From Thermus sediminis (lineage in GTDB: Bacteria; Deinococcota; Deinococci; Deinococcales; Thermaceae), in NCBI RefSeq assembly GCF_003426945.1, contig NZ_QURO01000004.1, forward strand, positions 806,001 to 870,000: a stretch of 64,000 nucleotides of DNA, given 5' to 3'. The notes under the pieces were generated by a model. It saw only the letters and a list, made by a program, of their open reading frames with translations. It searched no databases and had not been told where the DNA came from. Made by a program: the position numbers and the translations under genes. Shown here piece after piece: positions 9,107-17,297 of the stretch (position 1 is the stretch's first letter; the number at the start of each line of letters is the position of its first letter).

Positions 9107-9723
9107 GGGAGCTTGTTGGCGTAGGTGGCGAGGCGGGAAGCCTCAGGGGGGAGCTTGGTGCTGGCCTGGACCTTGTCCCCGGCGAAGCGGAGGTGGAGCC
9201 TGGCGGCAGGCCCCTGGCCCCTCAGGGTGGCCCTCCCCTCCCGGTAGAGGAAGCTTCCGAGAACCAAGGCCTCCCGGGCCTTCAGGTCCACCACCAGGAC
9301 CTCGGCCTGAAGGTCTGGGGAGGCCGCCCGCACCTGGCCCTTGAGGACCACGATGTCCTCGTTGAAGAGGGCCAGGGCCCTCCCCGCCCGCAGGTCCTTG
9401 AAATCGGCGTTGGCGAAGGCCAAGGCGGTGAAGCGGGCCTCTCCCTTGGGGATGTCGTGCTCCAGGGTCTGGGCGCGGAAGGTCTCCTTGGCCGAGAGGA
9501 GCTCTAAGGCCCTCGCCCGGATGAAGGCCCCCTCCTTGTACTCTATGTAGTCCGCCTTGAGGCGGAGGCCGTTCTCGTTGTCCACCAGGACCCCGCCCTG
9601 GGGCAGGGTGGTGACCCCGGTGTCTAGGTTGAGCCTTTGGGGGCCAGAGGGCTCCACGCTGAAGGCGGCGAAGCGGGCCGCCAGGGCCAGGGAGAAGAAA
9701 AGGGCCAGGGGCCAAAGCCTCAT
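9103..9723 (-). CDS. LptA/OstA-like periplasmic bridge protein
   Basis: The 206-residue protein starts with a signal peptide (MRLWPLALFFSLALAARFAA) and continues as repeated short beta strands typical of the OstA/LptA/LptC beta-jellyroll: LDTGVTTLPQGG, LKADYIEYKEGAF, RAQTLEHDIPKGE, LQAEVLVVDLKAREA. It would form part of a bridge carrying lipid-glycans from LptF/G to the outer-membrane LptD-like protein encoded at 12530-14137. ATG 9723 follows the box TATAGT by 8 nt (leaderless pattern); the open frame extends upstream but that part has no such features and crosses the interspersed repeat. Its stop overlaps the LptF/G start. Confidence 0.72.
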   Translation of the reverse strand: MRLWPLALFFSLALAARFAAFSVEPSGPQRLNLDTGVTTLPQGGVLVDNENGLRLKADYIEYKEGAFIRARALELLSAKETFRAQTLEHDIPKGEARFTALAFANADFKDLRAGRALALFNEDIVVLKGQVRAASPDLQAEVLVVDLKAREALVLGSFLYREGRATLRGQGPAARLHLRFAGDKVQASTKLPPEASRLATYANKLP

Positions 9724-9752
9724 GGGAACCACTATACCCCCTCTTCCTGAGA

Positions 9753-9862
9753 GGGGTCTTATACCCTTTTTTTGTTTCCTTTGCTCAGCCAGCTCAGAAA
9801 AGCCTCCCGGGCACCTTCTGCCGGGGCCCCCATGCTGGCCCCAGCCAGCATGGGGTGGTATT
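9753..9862 (+). repeat. 110-bp interspersed repeat, copy A
   Basis: This segment is nearly the same as the reverse complement of 38434-38542, with about 12 substitutions and two short gaps. It carries a perfect hairpin, CCCCATGCTGGC with GCCAGCATGGGG, at one end and the block CTTATACCC plus a T-run and GTTTCC at the other. It fills the spacer between the divergent lptA-like and polymerase/ligase genes and so sits among their promoters. No ORF is inside it. Confidence 0.85.
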
Positions 9863-9880
9863 ACGGGTATATTTAGGCCC

Positions 9881-11298
9881 GTGCGGCTCCTGGCCTGGGG
9901 GCTGGCCCTAAGCCCCCTCCTCCCTCCCCTAAGCCTCCTGAGCCCCCTCTTCCTCCCCCACCTGCGGAGGCTTCCCAAGGCCGCCTGGGCCCTCCTGGGA
10001 ATCTACGGCCTATCCCTCCTCCTCCCCGCCCTGCCCCTGGGAGGGGAGGCCCTTCTCCTGGCCGCTCTTCGCCTTCTCTACGTGCTGGGCCTGGTGGGGG
10101 CGGGGGTGGCCTTAGCCCCCGTGGGCCTCAGGCCCCTGGGCTACGGCCTCTTCCTCCTCTACCTGAGCGCCCTCCTGGCCTCCTACTTGGCCTTGGGGGA
10201 CAAGGTGGCCACGGAAAGGCTCCTCCACCCCTTCCACTCCCCCGTGGGCCTGGGGTTCATGGGAACCTTGGGCCTCCTCCTCGCCCTCCACCTCCGCTAC
10301 CCCTGGCCCTTTAGGGTCCTCCTGGGGCTTCTGGGCGGCGCGGTCCTCCTCCTCTCCGCCAGCCGGGGGGGGCTCCTGGCCCTGGCCCTGGGCGGGGCGG
10401 GCAGCGTCCTCTTCCAAAGGCGGGGGTGGCTGGCCCTGGGGACGGCGGGGGCGGTCCTCCTCCTGGCGTGGACCCTCGAGGTGCCCATCGCCGAGCGCTT
10501 CTTCCAGACCCACCTCTCGGGGCGGGAGGGGCTTTGGCTTAGGGCCTACGAGGTCTTCCAGGCCCACCCCCTCACCGGGGTGGGGCCCTACCTCCTGGGG
10601 GACAGGCTCAAGGGGGTCCTCTTCGGGGAGTGCTTCCTCTTCCCCTTCCTGGAGATGCGGGGGGTGGGGTGCCCCGAGGCCCTAAAGCCCTTGGGCGGCC
10701 TCTGGGTCTTCGCCCACAACCACCTCCTCCAGGCCCTGGGGGAAAGCGGCCTCTTCGGGGCCTTGGGCCTCCTCCTCCTGGTGGGGGGGTTTCTGGCCGG
10801 GGCCTGGGGGAACGGCCCCCTCTTCGCCCTCCTCCTGGCCTTTTTGGCCATGGGCATGGTGGACAACCCCTTCAGCGTGCCGAGCCCCTTCCGGGGAGAG
10901 GTCTTCTTCCTGGCGGGGGGGATGGCCCTCCTGCGGGGCTTCCGCCCGCCCCTGGCCCTGGGCCTGGCCGGGGCCTCCGCCCTTCTCCTAAGCCTCCCCT
11001 TCCTCTACCTGGCCACCCGGCCCGCCCCCCACCCCCCAGCCTCCTCTACGCCGCCATCCCCCCCGGGGAGGGGGTGGGGATCGTGCGGCTCCAAGGCCAG
11101 GGGTACCGGGCCCAGGTCTGGCTGTGCCAGGAAGCGTGCCGGAGGCTCGGGTGGGAGTGGGAGGCGGACAAGCCCATCGTCTTCGCCTTCCCCAAAGACC
11201 TCCCCCCGGGGCGGTACGGGCTCAGGCTCGTCCTCTTCAGCGGGCACCGCCTGGCCCAACGCCCCCGGTACCTCCTCCCCTTGGAGGTGGGGCCATGA
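9881..11298 (+). CDS. O-antigen polymerase/ligase family membrane protein (apparent frameshift near 11022-11043)
   Basis: The protein has about ten hydrophobic segments and the Wzy/WaaL signature: LLLSASRGGLLALALGG followed by a large loop with LWLRAYEVFQAHPLTGVGPYL and FAHNHLLQALGESGLFG. These enzymes polymerise or ligate lipid-linked glycans in the periplasm. GTG 9881 lies 7 nt after TATATT, a leaderless pattern. At the C-run region 11022-11043 the reading frame must move by -1 to continue into YAAIPPGEGVGIVRLQG and end at 11298, where it overlaps the next ATG as ATGA. Without the shift the frame runs on as low-complexity Gly/Pro/Ser to 11860. The shift is either a sequencing error, polymerase slippage or a true mutation. 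Confidence 0.8.
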
Positions 11299-11705
11299 GG
11301 GGGTGGGCCCTGGGACTCCTCGCCCTCCTCCTGGGCTTTGGGGGAAGCCTTCTCCTCCTGGAAAGGGCCTTCTCCACCCAAAAGACCCTTCCCCTCGCCT
11401 GCACCCCTGGCCCCCTGCCCCAGGAGGGGGCGCTTTACAGCAACGGGGCCCTGGAGATCCCCCTATGCCGGAGGGCCCGGGTGGGGATGGTCCTCGAGGG
11501 CACCCTGGCCCAGGGGCGGGGGCCTTGGGCCATGGTGGTGGAAGGAGGGCGGGTCCTCTGGCAGGGGGAGGTGCGGGGGCGGGTGGAGGTGGAGGTGGAG
11601 ACCACGGGGGAAGGCACCCTGGCCCTGGTCTTCACCAACGACCTCTACCAGCCCCCCGAGGACCGGAACCTCTTCCTGCGGGGCCTGAGGGTAGCGCCCC
11701 CCTAG
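11295..11705 (+). CDS. Small membrane-anchored protein, unknown
   Basis: I do not recognise this 136-residue protein. It starts with one hydrophobic helix (residues 3-21, WALGLLALLLGFGGSLLLL), then a soluble extracytoplasmic part rich in beta-prone stretches such as VGMVLEGTLAQG, WAMVVEGGRVLWQG and TLALVFTNDLYQPPEDRNLF, which looks like a jellyroll or carbohydrate-binding fold. Its ATG overlaps the stop of the polymerase/ligase frame, so it is probably translated together with it and may assist glycan polymerisation or ligation. That role is inference from position only. Its end overlaps the convergent coiled-coil gene by 4 nt. Confidence 0.7.
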   Translation: MRGWALGLLALLLGFGGSLLLLERAFSTQKTLPLACTPGPLPQEGALYSNGALEIPLCRRARVGMVLEGTLAQGRGPWAMVVEGGRVLWQGEVRGRVEVEVETTGEGTLALVFTNDLYQPPEDRNLFLRGLRVAPP

Positions 11706-12520
11706 CGGAGGAGGGCCAGAAGGGCCAGGACCACCCCGATGGCGGTGAAAAGGAGCATGGCCTTGTTGAAGGCGGTGTTGATCTCGGCCTTGACCTCCTG
11801 CCTATGGGCGGCGAGGCCCCCCTCGAGGGCCATCAGCCTTCCCTCCAAGCGGGCGTCTAGGATGCGGATCTTCTCCTCCAACCGGCCCTCCGTGGCCCGG
11901 ACCCCCTCCAAGAGCTCCAACTTAACCTCCCGGATCTGCCCCTCCAGCCGCTCCTCCACGCCCTGAATCCGGGCCTCGAGACGCTCCTCTACATCCTGGA
12001 TGCGGGCCCCCAGCCGCTCCTCCACGCCCTGAATCCGGGCCTCGAGACGCTCCTCTACATCCTGGATGCGGGCCCCCAGCCGCTCCTCTACATCCTGGAT
12101 CCGGACCTCTAGCCTGCCCTCCACCCCCTGGATCTGACCCTCCAGCCGGCCCTCCACCCCGCGGACCTGATCCAAAAGCTCCGCCTTCACCCCTTGGATC
12201 TGACCCTCCAGCCGGCCCTCCACACCCCCTATGTGGGCTCCTAGCCGATCCTCCACACCCTGCATCCGGGTCTCTAGCCTGGCCTGGAGGTCCTGCAAGC
12301 CAGCCTCAACCTTCCCCTCCACGCCTTGGAGGCGGAGCTCCACCCCTTGTACCCGGGCCGTGAGGCGGGCCTCGGTTTCCCGAAGGTCCCCCTTGAACTC
12401 CTCCCGAAGCTCGTCTATGCGTCGGGAGAGGTCGTTGATAAGGGGCGGGAGGACCTGGACCGTGGCCTCCACGATCCCCTCCAGCTTCTCCAGGCGCTCC
12501 AGGAGGCGGTCTTCCGGCAT
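11702..12520 (-). CDS. Tail-anchored coiled-coil protein with 11-residue repeats
   Basis: The 272-residue protein is almost entirely alpha-helical. After an N-terminal coil (RLLERLEKLEGIVEATVQ) it runs in 11-residue units such as GVEERLGARIQ and DVEERLEARIQ, repeated many times, which is a hendecad pattern that gives a right-handed or nearly straight coiled coil. One C-terminal hydrophobic helix, FNKAMLLFTAIGVVLALLALL, would anchor it in the membrane. No enzyme motif is present. The unit resembles bacterial DUF1640-like and stalk proteins, but I cannot assign a family. The gene stands between the glycan polymerase and LptD-like genes, so a spacer or scaffold role in the envelope is a guess. 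Confidence 0.8.
   Translation of the reverse strand: MPEDRLLERLEKLEGIVEATVQVLPPLINDLSRRIDELREEFKGDLRETEARLTARVQGVELRLQGVEGKVEAGLQDLQARLETRMQGVEDRLGAHIGGVEGRLEGQIQGVKAELLDQVRGVEGRLEGQIQGVEGRLEVRIQDVEERLGARIQDVEERLEARIQGVEERLGARIQDVEERLEARIQGVEERLEGQIREVKLELLEGVRATEGRLEEKIRILDARLEGRLMALEGGLAAHRQEVKAEINTAFNKAMLLFTAIGVVLALLALLR
11951..12082. repeat. Two tandem 66-bp units inside the hendecad-repeat gene
   Basis: The 66-bp block starting CTCCTCCACGCCCTGAATCC at 11951 recurs exactly in register at 12017. Each unit encodes two 11-residue helical repeats on the minus strand. The near identity at the DNA level indicates recent duplication, and copy number may vary between strains. Confidence 0.85.
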
Positions 12521-12529
12521 GGCCCCATT

Positions 12530-14137
12530 CTACCGTAGACGCAGGGCAAAGGTCAGGGAGAACTCCGTGGCCTCGGCGTACTGGCCCTTGAGGACGTTCT
12601 GGGCCTTGAGCTCGTAGGCGAAGCAGCCGTCGTAGAGGCGGAGGGTGAGGCCATAGCGGCTTACCCCCTCCTGGCTAAGACCCACCTCGGGAGCAAGCCA
12701 GAGGGCCTGGCAGCAGGACCGGTCCGGCTCGGGCATGGCGTAGCCCAAAAGCCACTCCGGGTAGCTCCCCTCCCGCCAGCCCACCCGGAAGCGGCCCAGG
12801 GCCCGGTCCTGGTAGCTCACCTCCACCCCTACCAGCCGGTTTCCCAGGGGGTTTTCCAGATAGGAGCGTCCCTCCAGGGCCCCGTAGCCCAGGGCCAGGT
12901 CCAGGCGCTGCCCCTCGGGCCTGGCCTCAAAGGCGAAGCGGTTCCTGGGGCCAAAGGGCTCCCACCGGCCCCGGTAGGCGAGCTCGGCCCACAGCTCCCC
13001 CTCCCGATAGCCCCCTCGCAAGGCCCCTCCCAGGGAGAGGTAGGGGTCCGCCCCGGGGTAGAGGGCCAGGAGGAAGCCGGGGTCCAGCCCCAAGGACCAG
13101 GGCCCCTCCCGGAGGGCCCAGGGGTAGCGGGCCTCGAGGCCCAGGGTCCACCCCTCCGCCCTCCCCGTCTCCGTATAGCGCAGGAAGGGCCTGAGCTCGG
13201 CCCCCTCCACGGAGAGGCGGGGGGTGTAGCGGGCCTCCAGGCGGGGGGTGTCCGCATCGGGAGGCGAGGGGGTGGCGGCGAAGAGGAGGTCGTCAAAGAA
13301 GGCCCGGACCCCGGCCCCGTGGCCCAGGCGCACCTCCATTCCCCGCCCCCCTTCCCTCAGGCCCAAGAGGAGGGCCTCCTTGGGGGTGGTGAGGCCCGTG
13401 GCCAGGAGGGTGAGGCGCCTTTCCCACCGGCCCACCTCCTCCCCCGGCCGGGGCAGGGGGAAGCCCTGGAGGCCCAGGGTGTACCCCCCGGTCTCGGAGG
13501 CGGAGAGGACCAGGGGGCTTTCCAGCCTGGGGGGGCGGTTCAGGTCCACCTGGGCCTCCCCCAGGGGCACCTCGAGGCCCCAAAGCCCCAGGCTGGCCTC
13601 CCCCTTGAGCTCCCCGGTGTCCACCAGGAAGGTGGCCTCCTCTAGGGAAAGGCGCAGGTCCTCCCCGCAGGGGCAAGGGGTGGCCAGGAAGCCCCGGAGG
13701 CGGGCCTCTCCCCGGGTAAAGGCCGCCCTCTCCGCCCGCACCCGGTACGCGGGGGCGGTGAGGAGGACCCCCCTCCCCTCAGGGGGAGAGGCCAGGGAGA
13801 GCTCGGCCACCTCCGCCAGAAGCCTCCCCCGGGAAAGGCGCACCCCCCTTAGGGCCCTCCCCTCGAGGCGTTCGGCTTCAAGCCGCCAACCCTCCGCCTC
13901 TCCCCTAAGCCCCTCCGCCCGGAAGGCGCCCTCCGCCTCCAGGTAGGCGATGCGGGGGGCCTCGAGGCGGAAGCCCTTCCCCTCCAGGCAGGCCCGGCCC
14001 TCAAAGACCAGGGCCTCCCCGTCGTAGCTCATCTCCTCCCCTCCCAGGAGGCCCTCCTGGGTTTCCAGGGTGTAGGGCCTGTCCCCGCAAGCCCAGGCCA
14101 GGGAGAGGAAGAGGAGAAAGGCAAACGCGCGCCGCAC
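12530..14137 (-). CDS. LptD-like outer-membrane assembly protein
   Basis: The 535-residue protein begins with a signal peptide (RRAFAFLLFLSLAWA) and an OstA-like N-terminal domain of short beta strands (MSYDGEALVFEGRACLEGKGF, then FRLEAPRIAYLEAEGAF; residues about 35-200). About 300 residues of alternating amphipathic strands follow, rich in Tyr/Trp/Arg and ending SLTFALRLR, as in an outer-membrane beta-barrel. This is the order of domains in LptD, the terminal pore that inserts lipopolysaccharide into the outer leaflet. Two adjacent cysteines (SCCQ) and CPCGE occur, but LptD's disulfide pattern is not obvious. GTG 14137 is chosen because TATACT lies 6 nt upstream and a signal peptide starts there. 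Sequence identity to proteobacterial LptD must be low; the assignment rests on architecture and on LptA/LptF-like neighbours. Confidence 0.72.
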   Translation of the reverse strand: MRRAFAFLLFLSLAWACGDRPYTLETQEGLLGGEEMSYDGEALVFEGRACLEGKGFRLEAPRIAYLEAEGAFRAEGLRGEAEGWRLEAERLEGRALRGVRLSRGRLLAEVAELSLASPPEGRGVLLTAPAYRVRAERAAFTRGEARLRGFLATPCPCGEDLRLSLEEATFLVDTGELKGEASLGLWGLEVPLGEAQVDLNRPPRLESPLVLSASETGGYTLGLQGFPLPRPGEEVGRWERRLTLLATGLTTPKEALLLGLREGGRGMEVRLGHGAGVRAFFDDLLFAATPSPPDADTPRLEARYTPRLSVEGAELRPFLRYTETGRAEGWTLGLEARYPWALREGPWSLGLDPGFLLALYPGADPYLSLGGALRGGYREGELWAELAYRGRWEPFGPRNRFAFEARPEGQRLDLALGYGALEGRSYLENPLGNRLVGVEVSYQDRALGRFRVGWREGSYPEWLLGYAMPEPDRSCCQALWLAPEVGLSQEGVSRYGLTLRLYDGCFAYELKAQNVLKGQYAEATEFSLTFALRLR

Positions 14138-14143
14138 GGGGCC

Positions 14144-14151
14144 AGTATAAG
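14144..14151. promoter_or_regulatory. Overlapping divergent -10 boxes of two leaderless genes
   Basis: The same few bases read TATACT on the minus strand, 6 nt before the LptD-like GTG, and TATAAG on the plus strand, 8 nt before the ATG at 14160. Two polymerases could not occupy both sites at once, so the genes should compete. Confidence 0.55.
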
Positions 14152-14159
14152 CTAGGGCC

Positions 14160-14639
14160 ATGCGGACCTTGGCCTTCTTCCTGGTGGTCCTATCCCTGGC
14201 CCTGGCCCAGGACTGGCGGCTCACCAAGAGCCTCAGCGAAGGCCTAGGGGAAAGGGGCGCCTGGCGCTACACCCTAAGCCCCCAGGGCAAGGAGGCCCGG
14301 GAGCTTTGGCAGGCCCTCCTCCCCCAGTACCGGAACCACCTGCAAGCGGGCTACCGGGTGGACCTGGGGGCCTACAGCCTCTACTTCCGGGGCGGGGCCC
14401 TCTGGCTTTCCCGGGCCTGCCCCACGCCCCACCCCGCCTGCCTCACCCCGGGGGCCCTGCCCATACCCAAAGAGCGGCAGGACCGCTTCCTCCTGGAACT
14501 GGCGGGGCTTTTGGAGAAGGCCCTGGCCGAGGCCAGGGGCACGGGGGGCCGCCTCACCCTCACGGGGCTTTTCCGGGCCGACCTCTCCCAGGGCCAGGCC
14601 CCGCCCTTCAGGGCCCACCCCTCGGGCTGGAAGCCGTAG
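14160..14639 (+). CDS. Exported protein, unknown
   Basis: This 159-residue protein starts with a clear signal peptide, RTLAFFLVVLSLALAQ, cleaved after AQ. The mature part has no motif I recognise; LYFRGGALWLSRACPTPHPACL holds its two cysteines, which could form a disulfide, and the C-terminal third is an amphipathic helix (RFLLELAGLLEKALAEAR). The gene is divergent from the LptD-like gene and 10 nt upstream of lutA, so it may belong to either the envelope module or the lactate operon. The start is supported by a TATAAG box 8 nt upstream. I can offer no function. Confidence 0.7.
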   Translation: MRTLAFFLVVLSLALAQDWRLTKSLSEGLGERGAWRYTLSPQGKEARELWQALLPQYRNHLQAGYRVDLGAYSLYFRGGALWLSRACPTPHPACLTPGALPIPKERQDRFLLELAGLLEKALAEARGTGGRLTLTGLFRADLSQGQAPPFRAHPSGWKP

Positions 14640-14649
14640 ACTTAGGGTA

Positions 14650-15366
14650 ATGCGGGTAGCCCTCTTCATCACCTGCCTGGCGGACCAGTTCTACGCGGAG
14701 GCTGGGGTGGCGGCCGTCCGCCTCCTCAGGGCCCTGGGGGTGGAGGTGGACTTCCCCCGGGGGCAGACCTGCTGCGGCCAGCCCGCCTTCAACGCCGGGC
14801 ACTGGGGGGAGGCCCGCCCCCTGGCGGGGCGCACCCTCCAGATCTTCCAGGAGGCGGAGCACGTGGTCCTCCCCTCGGGAAGCTGCGCCAGCATGGTGAA
14901 AAACCACTATCCCGAACTCTTTCCAGGCAGCAAGGAGGTCCTCTCCCTGGCGGAGAGGACCTACGAGCTTTCCCAGTTTCTGGTGCGGGTCCTGGGGGTG
15001 GAGAGGCTGGGGGAGGGCCTGAAGGGGAAAAGGGTGGCCTACCACCACGGCTGCCACGCCCTCCGGGAGCTTGGGGTAAGGGAGGAGCCCCTCCTCCTCC
15101 TGAGGAACGCCGGGGCCGAGCTCCTCCCCTGGGAGGCGGCGGAGGAGTGCTGCGGCTTCGGGGGCCTCTTCAGCGTGAAGCTCCCCGAGGTCTCCCTGGC
15201 CATGGCCGACCGGAAGCTCGCCACCCTCCCCGAGGCCGAGGTCCTCACCTCCACGGACGCGGGCTGCCTCCTCCACCTCTCGGGAAGGATGGCAAGGAAA
15301 GGGGTAAACCTGAGGGTGGCCCCCCTGGCCACCCTCCTCTGGGAGGCGTATGCAGGCCAAGGCTAG
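14650..15366 (+). CDS. lutA: Lactate utilization protein A (Fe-S oxidoreductase, CCG domains)
   Basis: The 238-residue protein has two cysteine-rich CCG domains: TCCGQPAFNAGH around residue 39 and ECCGFGGLFSVK around residue 160, with HHGCHALRELG between. These bind unusual iron-sulfur clusters in LutA/YkgE and in heterodisulfide-reductase subunits. With LutB and LutC it forms the membrane-associated complex that oxidises L-lactate to pyruvate in bacteria without a classical L-lactate dehydrogenase. The next gene begins inside its last 17 nt, so the three genes form a tight operon. A TAGACT box lies 8 nt before the ATG. Some homologues act in glycolate oxidation instead, but the A-B-C order favours lactate. 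Confidence 0.92.
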   Translation: MRVALFITCLADQFYAEAGVAAVRLLRALGVEVDFPRGQTCCGQPAFNAGHWGEARPLAGRTLQIFQEAEHVVLPSGSCASMVKNHYPELFPGSKEVLSLAERTYELSQFLVRVLGVERLGEGLKGKRVAYHHGCHALRELGVREEPLLLLRNAGAELLPWEAAEECCGFGGLFSVKLPEVSLAMADRKLATLPEAEVLTSTDAGCLLHLSGRMARKGVNLRVAPLATLLWEAYAGQG

Positions 15367-16744
15367 GCTCTATCCCAAAGAAGCGGCGAGGCTCCTAAAG
15401 GAAAAGCCCGGGGTGCGGGAGGCGGTCACCGGGGCCACCCTGCACTTTGAGAGGAACCGCCTCAGGGCCTACGGGGAGGTGCCAATCGGGGAGTGGCGGG
15501 AGCGGGCCAAGGCGGTGAAGGACCACGTCCTCTCCCACCTGGACCGGTACCTGGAGGAGGCGGAAAGGCGCCTATGGGAAAACGGGGTCCAGGTCCACTG
15601 GGCCGAGGGGCCGGAGGAGGCCCACCGGGTCCTCCTGGAGATCGTGAGAAGGCGGGGGGTGAGGCGGGCCGTCAAGGCCAAGAGCATGCTCACGGAGGAG
15701 CTTGGGGTGAACCCCCTCCTGGAGTCCTTGGGGGTGGAGGTCTTGGAGACCGACCTGGGGGAGTACCTCATCCAGCTTCTGGGGGAACCCCCGAGCCACA
15801 TCGTGGGCCCCGCCATCCACCTCTCCCTGGAGGAGATCAGGAGGCTCTTCCACGGGCGCTTCGGCACCCCCCTCGAGGCCAGCCCCGAGGAGCTGGCGGG
15901 GGTGGCGAGGAGGGTCTTGAGGGAGGCCTTCCTCACCGCCGACCTCGGCATCAGCGGGGCCAACTTCCTGGTGGCGGAGACGGGGACCATCGCCCTCATG
16001 GAAAACGAGGGGAACATAAGGCTTTCCACCAGCCTCCCCAAGGTCCACGTGGCCTTCGTGGGGATAGAGAAGCTCCTCCCCCGCCTCCAAGACCTCGCCC
16101 TCTTCCTCCCCCTCACCGCCCGGGCGGCCACGGGGCAGCGGCTTTCCACCTACGTCTCCCTGATCCAGGGGCCGGCCAAGGCGGGGGAGGAGGGGCCCGA
16201 GGAGGTCCACGTGGTCCTGGTGGACGGGGGGCGCACCGCCCTCCTCGCCGACCCCGAGGCCTGGGAGACCCTGAGGTGCCTCCGCTGCGGGGCCTGCCTC
16301 AACGCCTGCCCCGTCTACCGCCAAACGGGGGGGCACCCCTACGGCTACGTCTACTCGGGGCCCATCGGGGCGGTCTTGGACCCGGGCCTCCTCTCCCTGG
16401 AGGAGGCCTACCCCCTCCCCTACGCCTCCACCCTGTGCGGGGCCTGCTATGAAGCCTGCCCGGTGAAGATCCCCATCCCCAGGCTCCTCCTCACCTGGCG
16501 GCACCGGGCGGTGGCCGAGGGCCTGAGCCCGGCCTGGGAAGGGGCGGCCATGAGGGCCTTCCGCAAGGTCATGGAAAGCCCGAGGCTCTACCGCCTCTTC
16601 TCTAGGGCCCTCAGGGGGCTTCCCCTCCCCCAGGACCTCCTCCCCCTCCTCCGGGCCTGGACCGAGGGGCGGGGCCCCGTCAAGCCCAGCCCCAGGCCCT
16701 TCCACGAGCTTTGGCGGGAACTGGAGGGGGAAGGTGGACGCTAG
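15350..16744 (+). CDS. lutB: Lactate utilization protein B (4Fe-4S protein)
   Basis: The 464-residue protein has an N-terminal LUD domain (about residues 60-290, with GISGANFLVAETGTI and STSLPKVHVAFVGIEK). A ferredoxin region follows with CLRCGACLNACPVY and CGACYEACPVKIPIP, giving two 4Fe-4S clusters. It is the electron-carrying subunit of the LutABC L-lactate oxidation system. It overlaps lutA by 17 nt and lutC by 11 nt, so the three are co-translated. The length fits the family. The final 80 residues (LPLPQDLLPLLRAW onward) form a helical tail seen in LutB. Confidence 0.93.
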   Translation: MQAKARLYPKEAARLLKEKPGVREAVTGATLHFERNRLRAYGEVPIGEWRERAKAVKDHVLSHLDRYLEEAERRLWENGVQVHWAEGPEEAHRVLLEIVRRRGVRRAVKAKSMLTEELGVNPLLESLGVEVLETDLGEYLIQLLGEPPSHIVGPAIHLSLEEIRRLFHGRFGTPLEASPEELAGVARRVLREAFLTADLGISGANFLVAETGTIALMENEGNIRLSTSLPKVHVAFVGIEKLLPRLQDLALFLPLTARAATGQRLSTYVSLIQGPAKAGEEGPEEVHVVLVDGGRTALLADPEAWETLRCLRCGACLNACPVYRQTGGHPYGYVYSGPIGAVLDPGLLSLEEAYPLPYASTLCGACYEACPVKIPIPRLLLTWRHRAVAEGLSPAWEGAAMRAFRKVMESPRLYRLFSRALRGLPLPQDLLPLLRAWTEGRGPVKPSPRPFHELWRELEGEGGR

Positions 16745-17297
16745 GGGCCGCATCCTCTCCCGGGTGAGGCGGGCCCTAGGGGAGCGCCCCAAGGCGGAGC
16801 TCCCAGGCCCTCTCCACCCGAGCCCCATCCCCGATCCCGTGGGGCTTTTCCTGAGGCGCCTTGGGGAAAACGGGGGGGAGGGGCACCTGGTCCGGCGGGA
16901 GGAGGCCCGGGCCTTCCTGGAGGCCCTGGCCCAGGGCCTCCCCGGGGTGGCCTTGGGGAAGACCCTCCCCCAGGACCTTAGGCCCCCCCTCCCCGAGCTC
17001 CCCCCGGAGGAGGCCCCCCTGGGGGTGTCCCAGGCCCTCTTCGCCGTGGCGGAGACGGGCACGGTGGCCCTCTCCTCCGAGGAGGGGAGAAGGGTCCACC
17101 TTCTCCCCCCCACCCACCTGGTCTTCGTGGAAGCGGAGAGGGTATACGGGACCCTCCTCGAGGCCCTGGCCGCCCTGGAGGACCTCCCCCCCGCCCTAGG
17201 CCTCCACTCCGGCCCCTCCAAGAGCGCGGACATCGGCCAGGTGATGGTGAAGGGGGTCCACGGGCCGGGGAGGCTTTTGGTGGCGGTCCTCACCTGA
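16734..17297 (+). CDS. lutC: Lactate utilization protein C (LUD domain)
   Basis: The 187-residue LUD-domain protein starts RGRILSRVRRALGERP and has the family core FAVAETGTVALSSEEGRRVHLLPPTH with a C-terminal GPSKSADI motif. It is the third subunit of the LutABC complex for L-lactate oxidation. GTG 16734 is chosen because it places the helix typical of LutC at the N-terminus and overlaps lutB by 11 nt. Its end overlaps the convergent signal peptidase gene by 8 nt. Confidence 0.9.
   Translation: MDARGRILSRVRRALGERPKAELPGPLHPSPIPDPVGLFLRRLGENGGEGHLVRREEARAFLEALAQGLPGVALGKTLPQDLRPPLPELPPEEAPLGVSQALFAVAETGTVALSSEEGRRVHLLPPTHLVFVEAERVYGTLLEALAALEDLPPALGLHSGPSKSADIGQVMVKGVHGPGRLLVAVLT

Noticed and set aside
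9557-9880. Upstream extension of the polymerase/ligase frame
   Set aside because: It lies antisense to the LptA-like signal peptide and across the interspersed repeat, with no membrane-protein character.
11299-11860. Continuation of the polymerase/ligase frame past 11298
   Set aside because: It is low-complexity Gly/Pro/Arg/Ser and overlaps two better genes; the alternative frame ends with an ATGA overlap.
11951-12082. CRISPR-like direct repeats
   Set aside because: The repeats are contiguous, in coding phase and without spacers; they encode coiled-coil units. No CRISPR array was seen in the window.
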